Shown: positions 60,495 to 64,000 of the stretch, in pieces
Numbering within the stretch: position 1 is the stretch's first letter
Layout of the letters: the number at the start of each line of letters is the position of its first letter
NCBI GenBank assembly: GCA_016845585.1
Contig: JAERSO010000154.1
Span: 18,914 to 82,913 of the forward strand
Length of the DNA stretch: 64,000 nt
DNA from: Acidimicrobiaceae bacterium
GTDB taxonomy: Bacteria > Actinomycetota > Acidimicrobiia > Acidimicrobiales > Aldehydirespiratoraceae
Direction of reading: 5' to 3'
Notes under the pieces: generated by a model
What the model was told of the DNA's origin: nothing
The model's input: only the letters and a program-made list of their open reading frames with translations
Database searches by the model: none
Program-made: the position numbers and the translations under genes

Positions 60495-61248
60495 TCCCCG
60501 ACCTCGACGTTCTCGCCGACGCCTGCGGGCGGGTCTCGGCGACTGCTCGTCAGGGAGACCTTGCCGCTCCGGTGAGCGGCGGACTCGGACGGTGGAAGGC
60601 GCGCGATGTCGTCGCCCATCTCGGCGGTGTGCATCGCTGGGCAACGCGGATCGTGGCCAACGGTTCCCAGGACGGCCCGGGGTTCACGAAGTCGAAGCTC
60701 GACGGCACGCCGCTCTGTGACTGGTTCGAGGAGGGGGCCCGACTCCTCCACGAAACCCTGAGCGCCGCAGAACCGGACGGAGCCTGCCCGAACTTCAACC
60801 CGGGCTCAGCGAACACCAATCGGTTCGGGATCCGGCGCCAGATTCACGAGACGGTGATCCACGCCTACGACGTCTAACGGGCACTCACCGAGCCGTATCC
60901 GATCCCCGCCGCCGACGGAATCGATGAGTACCTCGATGTCTTCGTCCGCACCCGTGGAAAACAGACGCTGACGCCCCGCTCCAGCTCCGCTCCACCGATC
61001 ACCAGCGGCAGTGGACACTCAGCCCTGCCGGCCGCCCCGGCCGAGTCGACATCGATACGGCTTCCACCGAACCGGCGGCCGAACTCGCCGGCCCCGCGAT
61101 GGATCTGCTCCTGGTCCTCTGGGGACGGATTCGGGTCGGTGACACGGCAGTCACCGCAAATGGCGACACAGCGGTGGCCGCGAGCTTTCGCGACCGAGCG
61201 GGCCGTTCGCTAGTCGCACGATCCGAGCGCCAAGATGTTCCCCTCTGA
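60491..61248 (+). pseudogene. Maleylpyruvate isomerase-like gene broken by a stop codon and a frameshift
   Basis: Starts at GTG 60491 (coupled to the amidohydrolase) with GRWKARDVVAHLGGVHRW and RRQIHETVIHAYDV, then TAA at 60875-60877 in place of an expected CAA (Gln). The same frame goes on as RALTEPYPIPAADGIDEYLDV. Near 60975 (C4 run) one base is missing, after which the next frame reads LRSTDHQRQWTLSPAGRPG and MDLLLVLWGRI, the true MDMPI C-terminus, to TGA 61246-61248. Two independent lesions make a real pseudogene likely. Confidence 0.75.
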
Positions 61249-61515
61249 ATCCTTGAACCACGCGGTCTTCTCGCCATCAGGGAAGACCAGAGCCCCCTAT
61301 CCCAGTAGGGCTGCGGCCCATCGTCCTCGTCGAAGTTCCCCTCGATCGGGTAGGTCTCGAAGACCACTCCATTGGCGAGCAGCTGAGCGAACACCGAATC
61401 GAATTCGTTCGTGACCAGCCGAGCCGCGGTTGCAAGGTTCTTCCCCGCGTGTTGGGTCTGATAGACGCCGAACTTCGCCGTGCCCGTGTCGTAGAGGAGC
61501 TCCTTCGATCGTTGC
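61210..61515 (-). pseudogene. Remnant of a VOC/glyoxalase gene
   Basis: In two frames the minus strand reads ELLYDTGTAKFGVYQTQHAG, EFDSVFAQLLANGVVFETYPI and then, after a one-base shift at a C5/G5 run near 61299, PDGEKTAWFKDSEGNILALG with stop 61210-61212. This is the second half of a typical VOC protein. The first 45 or so residues are missing: homology ends at about 61512, next to the start of the following gene. It is a decayed fragment. Confidence 0.65.
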
Positions 61516-61530
61516 ACTACGGTTTCCGCT

Positions 61531-62403
61531 GTGACGAGCACCGATCGATCCCTGGTCGGCCTGCGCGACCAGGCCGAGGCCATGAGCGGAGCGGCCGAGA
61601 TGCCGCGGCGCCCGGACGGCGAGCCGGTCTTCGACGAGCCATGGCATGGCCGTGCCGTGGCCATGGCGATCGAGACCGTTGCCAACCTCGGACTCGAGTG
61701 GGATACGTTTCGCGAACAGCTCATCGCCGCGATCGCGAGCGACCAGCACCGGGCGTACTACGAGTCATGGCTGATCGCGTTGGAAACGCTCGTCGCGGAC
61801 CGCTCGCTCGCTTCGCGCGAGCAGATCGACGTCGAGCGGCTCGCCGCCGCGGGATACCGCACGACGGAGCAGAACCACGACGATCTCGAGGTGTTCCCGC
61901 TCCCCGCCACATCCGAGGTGCTCCTGGAGCTCCTGTCGACAATCTTCGAGGAACACTGGCGCCACGTCCGGTTCGGCCCGCTCATCCAAGGTGCCGTCTA
62001 TGAGCTTGCCGCCACGGCGCAGCCTCGACTCAGCGTGCTCGACGGCTACCTCACCATCGATCTCGGCGGACCGCATGTGCATCTCTGCATCGGCGAACAG
62101 AAGGGCCTTCCCGGGCATCCGGTCGACCCCGCGCTCGCCCGCCGGCGGCGATGCGCACACGCGGAACTGCATCGACAGTGGATCGACGGCGCCCCCCGCA
62201 CCTGGATGCTCCGCATGTTCAACGGCGACGGCGACCAAATGTTGACCGTCCTGCTCCCCAACCCGTTCCTCAGCGACGACCAGCAGCTGCTCGACGAGCC
62301 GGACTTCTCACGACTGGCGCTCTGGGACGAACTCCGGGAGCGGTACCTCGACCTGCCGGCCGACCCCAGCGATCGTCTGGGCGACGGTTTCGTCCACCCC
62401 TAG
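61531..62403 (+). CDS. Nitrile hydratase accessory domain fused to an uncharacterised domain
   Basis: A 290-residue two-domain protein. Residues about 24-110 (RPDGEPVFDEPWHGRAVAMAI, DQHRAYYESWLIALETL) match the nitrile hydratase accessory/activator family, which is also related to the N-terminal half of the beta subunit. Residues about 115-290 (PHVHLCIGEQKGLPGHPV, NPFLSDDQQLL, FSRLALWDELRERYLDLP) form a domain I do not recognise by function. It lies convergent to the nitrile hydratase genes, with 8 bases between stops. It may deliver cobalt or complete enzyme maturation. GTG 61531 is 7 bases after TACGGT. Confidence 0.72.
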   Translation: MTSTDRSLVGLRDQAEAMSGAAEMPRRPDGEPVFDEPWHGRAVAMAIETVANLGLEWDTFREQLIAAIASDQHRAYYESWLIALETLVADRSLASREQIDVERLAAAGYRTTEQNHDDLEVFPLPATSEVLLELLSTIFEEHWRHVRFGPLIQGAVYELAATAQPRLSVLDGYLTIDLGGPHVHLCIGEQKGLPGHPVDPALARRRRCAHAELHRQWIDGAPRTWMLRMFNGDGDQMLTVLLPNPFLSDDQQLLDEPDFSRLALWDELRERYLDLPADPSDRLGDGFVHP

Positions 62404-62411
62404 GCGCCCCC

Positions 62412-63056
62412 TCAGGCCGGCGCGGCGACCACGGCAGTACCGATCATGGAGTTCCGATCGACCAGGGCGGCCAACTCATCCTCACTCATGCCCTCGGTGC
62501 CGTCTGGGCGCTTTGGGAGAACGAAGTAGCGGATCTCCGCGCTCGAGTCCCAGACCGCAACCCGGACGTCCGGGTCGATCTCGAGGCCGAACTCGCGCAG
62601 CACCGATCGCGGTTCGACAACGGCGCGCGACCGGTAGGCGTAGTCCTTGTACCACGTCGGGGGCAGGCCGAGCAGCGGCCACGGATAGCAGGAGCAGAGG
62701 GTGCAGACCACCATGTTGTGGGTGTCTTCGGTGTTCTCGATGACTCGCACGTTGCCTTCGACGCCGCTGATCCCGATCTCGGTCAGGACGGTGTTCGCAT
62801 CGTCGAGCAGCCGAGCCTTGAATTCGGGATCCGACCACGCCCTCGCGACCACGCGGGCACCATGATGTGGCCCGAAGCGGTGTTCCATGACATCGACGAA
62901 TGCGTCGATGGCATCGGTCGTGAGCACCCCGTTCTCGACCAGGGCCGCCTCCAGCGCCATCGCCCGAACCTCGAACGAGGACCTGGCTCGCCGAGATGCC
63001 GGTGAGTCGTAGTGACTGTGGCCGTGATCGTCGTCGTGGGAATGGTCGTGGCTCAT
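62412..63056 (-). CDS. nthA: Nitrile hydratase, alpha subunit (cobalt type)
   Basis: A 214-residue alpha subunit. The claw-setting motif VCTLCSCYPWP carries the three Cys ligands; Thr between Cys and Leu (VCTLCSC) marks the cobalt type, against Ser in the iron type. The central two Cys would be oxidised to sulfinic and sulfenic acid. PTWYKDYAYRSRAVVEPR and WDSSAEIRYFVLPKRP are typical. The N-terminus is His/Asp-rich (HDHSHDDDHGHSH), a possible metal-holding tail. It hydrates nitriles to amides with the beta subunit. Its ATG overlaps the beta stop (ATGA). Confidence 0.92.
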   Translation of the reverse strand: MSHDHSHDDDHGHSHYDSPASRRARSSFEVRAMALEAALVENGVLTTDAIDAFVDVMEHRFGPHHGARVVARAWSDPEFKARLLDDANTVLTEIGISGVEGNVRVIENTEDTHNMVVCTLCSCYPWPLLGLPPTWYKDYAYRSRAVVEPRSVLREFGLEIDPDVRVAVWDSSAEIRYFVLPKRPDGTEGMSEDELAALVDRNSMIGTAVVAAPA

Positions 63057-63700
63057 GCCGGCTCCAGGTAGCTCTCACACAGGTCGATGTAGAGGTCGTA
63101 GGCCGGCTCACCAACGGCGGAACGGTCGCCCCAGAGGTCGACCGAATCGAACCGGACCGTGAAGTAGTCCTCGCGTCGACTGTCGGCCGGTTGGCCGGGG
63201 AGGACATCGGAGCCCACGGCCGACTCGATCACACCGACGACGCCGCGGATGTACCGAGGGCACCGATGGTGTCCGGGCGGTGCCATTCGTCGCACGCGCA
63301 CCCGGTCCCCCTCCGAAAGGCGGTCGGTGACCCGTTCGTGGAGTAGCGGTGTGGTCGTCAGACTGGCCACGAGACCGTCGACACCGCGGTCCGACGAGGT
63401 CTGCGGAACCGCAGCCGCCGCATCGTGCTCGAAGACGTCGCGCCAACGGTCGAGTTGGTCATCGCTCACCGAACCCTTCGCCACGAGATTGTCCTCGGCG
63501 CACGTCAGCCAGCGCTCGTGGTAGTGCGATCGGAGATACGCAGCCGGATCCTGCTCTTCGAGCACGGCTCGGGTCACCCCGCCCGACAGCATGGCGATGA
63601 CCTGGGCGCGAGTTCCGAGCGGCGAATGCGAGGACGCGTCGGCACCTACATCAACCGCACCGAAGCCGTGGGTGCCACCCATGTCGTGAACTCCATCCAC
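63053..63700 (-). CDS. nthB: Nitrile hydratase, beta subunit
   Basis: A 215-residue beta subunit. It opens with DGVHDMGGTHGFGAV, the N-terminal arm that wraps the alpha subunit, continues with YLRSHYHERWLTCAEDNLV, and ends with the SH3-like barrel VRVRRMAPPGHHRCPRYIRG, VRFDSVDLWG and DLCESYLEPA. GTG 63700 is chosen because TACAGT lies 6 bases upstream. Beta and alpha are in the usual cobalt-type order. The longer frame upstream of 63700 is antisense to a chemotaxis-like fragment. Confidence 0.88.
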   Translation of the reverse strand: MDGVHDMGGTHGFGAVDVGADASSHSPLGTRAQVIAMLSGGVTRAVLEEQDPAAYLRSHYHERWLTCAEDNLVAKGSVSDDQLDRWRDVFEHDAAAAVPQTSSDRGVDGLVASLTTTPLLHERVTDRLSEGDRVRVRRMAPPGHHRCPRYIRGVVGVIESAVGSDVLPGQPADSRREDYFTVRFDSVDLWGDRSAVGEPAYDLYIDLCESYLEPA

Positions 63701-63713
63701 GCCGTCACTGTAG

Positions 63714-63968
63714 AACGCCCGGCGAGCCGACGTCGCCCACGCGTTCTTCGGCGCGGACGCCGGCCCGGAAGATCGCACCGATGCCATGCGCGAGTTCACC
63801 AATGTCTGCGCCGGTGCCGCGAAGACGATGCTCGACGGCGAGTGGATGATCGGCATCCTCATCGCGGGAGATTCGGGAGTTGCCGCGGACGCGGTGAAAG
63901 CAATCGTGGGAGTCGGCTCGGGCCGAATTCAGGCGTCGCTCGGTGCTGCGGCACGACAGGTCGCCTGA
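63714..63968 (+). pseudogene. Possible remnant of a CheX-like phosphatase domain
   Basis: An open frame without a good start (only ATG 63786) reads ADVAHAFFGADAG and AMREFTNVCAGAAKTMLDGE. The E-x2-N-x3-G pattern followed by A-K-T is that of CheX-type phosphatases (ELxNxxxGNAKT). Full CheX domains are near 150 residues; here only about 85 remain and the tail (from LIAGDSG on) shows no conserved strand. It diverges from the nitrile hydratase. Function cannot be claimed. Confidence 0.3.
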
Positions 63969-64000
63969 CCGAGTCCTCAGACTGCTGAGCCGACCTCGAG

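Noticed and set aside
1..64000. Contractile injection or type VI structural genes, phage genes, insertion sequences, CRISPR arrays
   Set aside because: None was seen; no repeat-spacer arrays, transposase motifs or tail proteins occur on either strand.
1..64000. rRNA and tRNA genes
   Set aside because: No stretch shows the rRNA conserved cores or a cloverleaf with a GTTCRANYC T-loop in the intergenic regions examined.

Overview
The window is one contiguous, high-GC stretch of bacterial chromosome, most likely from an uncultured marine or freshwater actinobacterium of the class Acidimicrobiia (Ilumatobacter-like). This is an inference from gene content: four luciferase-like flavin/F420-type monooxygenases, four DinB/mycothiol-dependent maleylpyruvate-isomerase-like proteins (mycothiol is actinobacterial), many enoyl-CoA hydratases and 2-oxoglutarate/Fe(II) dioxygenases, and many start codons sitting 6-8 bases behind a TANNNT -10 box, the signature of leaderless transcripts. 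No rRNA, tRNA, CRISPR array, insertion sequence or phage gene was seen.

Layout. 1-10.3 kb: end of a probable Gfo/Idh oxidoreductase, a membrane GT2-PilZ protein, a BCCP-carboxyltransferase fusion, betaine-homocysteine methyltransferase, an acyl-CoA ligase, a stand-alone PilZ protein, a cytochrome P450 with an in-frame stop, a CobW GTPase and an enoyl-CoA hydratase. 10.3-13 kb: EamA transporter, luciferase-like oxidoreductase and a phosphodiesterase; the last two diverge from overlapping -10 boxes. 13-30 kb: amine and one-carbon region with a dimethylglycine/sarcosine dehydrogenase, a trimethylamine-dehydrogenase homologue, a PotABCD-type ABC transporter, an Lrp regulator, a class III aminotransferase, a GNAT, two PuuB-like FAD oxidases, a HAD phosphatase, a MetE-core protein and an amino-acid racemase. 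The genes suggest uptake of polyamines or methylated amines, oxidative demethylation or deamination, and transfer of methyl groups to homocysteine or folate.

30-34 kb: NUDIX and thioesterase genes, an ArsR-permease pair whose start codon lies inside a perfect 35-bp palindrome, and then the most interesting locus: a small protein with the leader motif of contractile-injection-system cargo and a His/Arg-rich C-terminal domain, translationally coupled to an acidic protein (candidate toxin and immunity). 34-58 kb: mostly small catabolic operons (hydrolase, dehydrogenases, PhyH/IPNS/TauD dioxygenases, crotonases, VOC proteins, PrmA, RidA, TPR protein, two TetR regulators), including a DUF1348-monooxygenase fusion. 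58-64 kb: amidohydrolase, two decaying genes, and a cobalt-type nitrile hydratase (beta-alpha) convergent with a fused accessory protein.

Several genes are broken: nonsense codons in the P450 and one maleylpyruvate-isomerase-like gene, and five frameshifts that all look like loss of one base. Either this region is decaying or the assembly carries deletion errors; raw reads would settle this.
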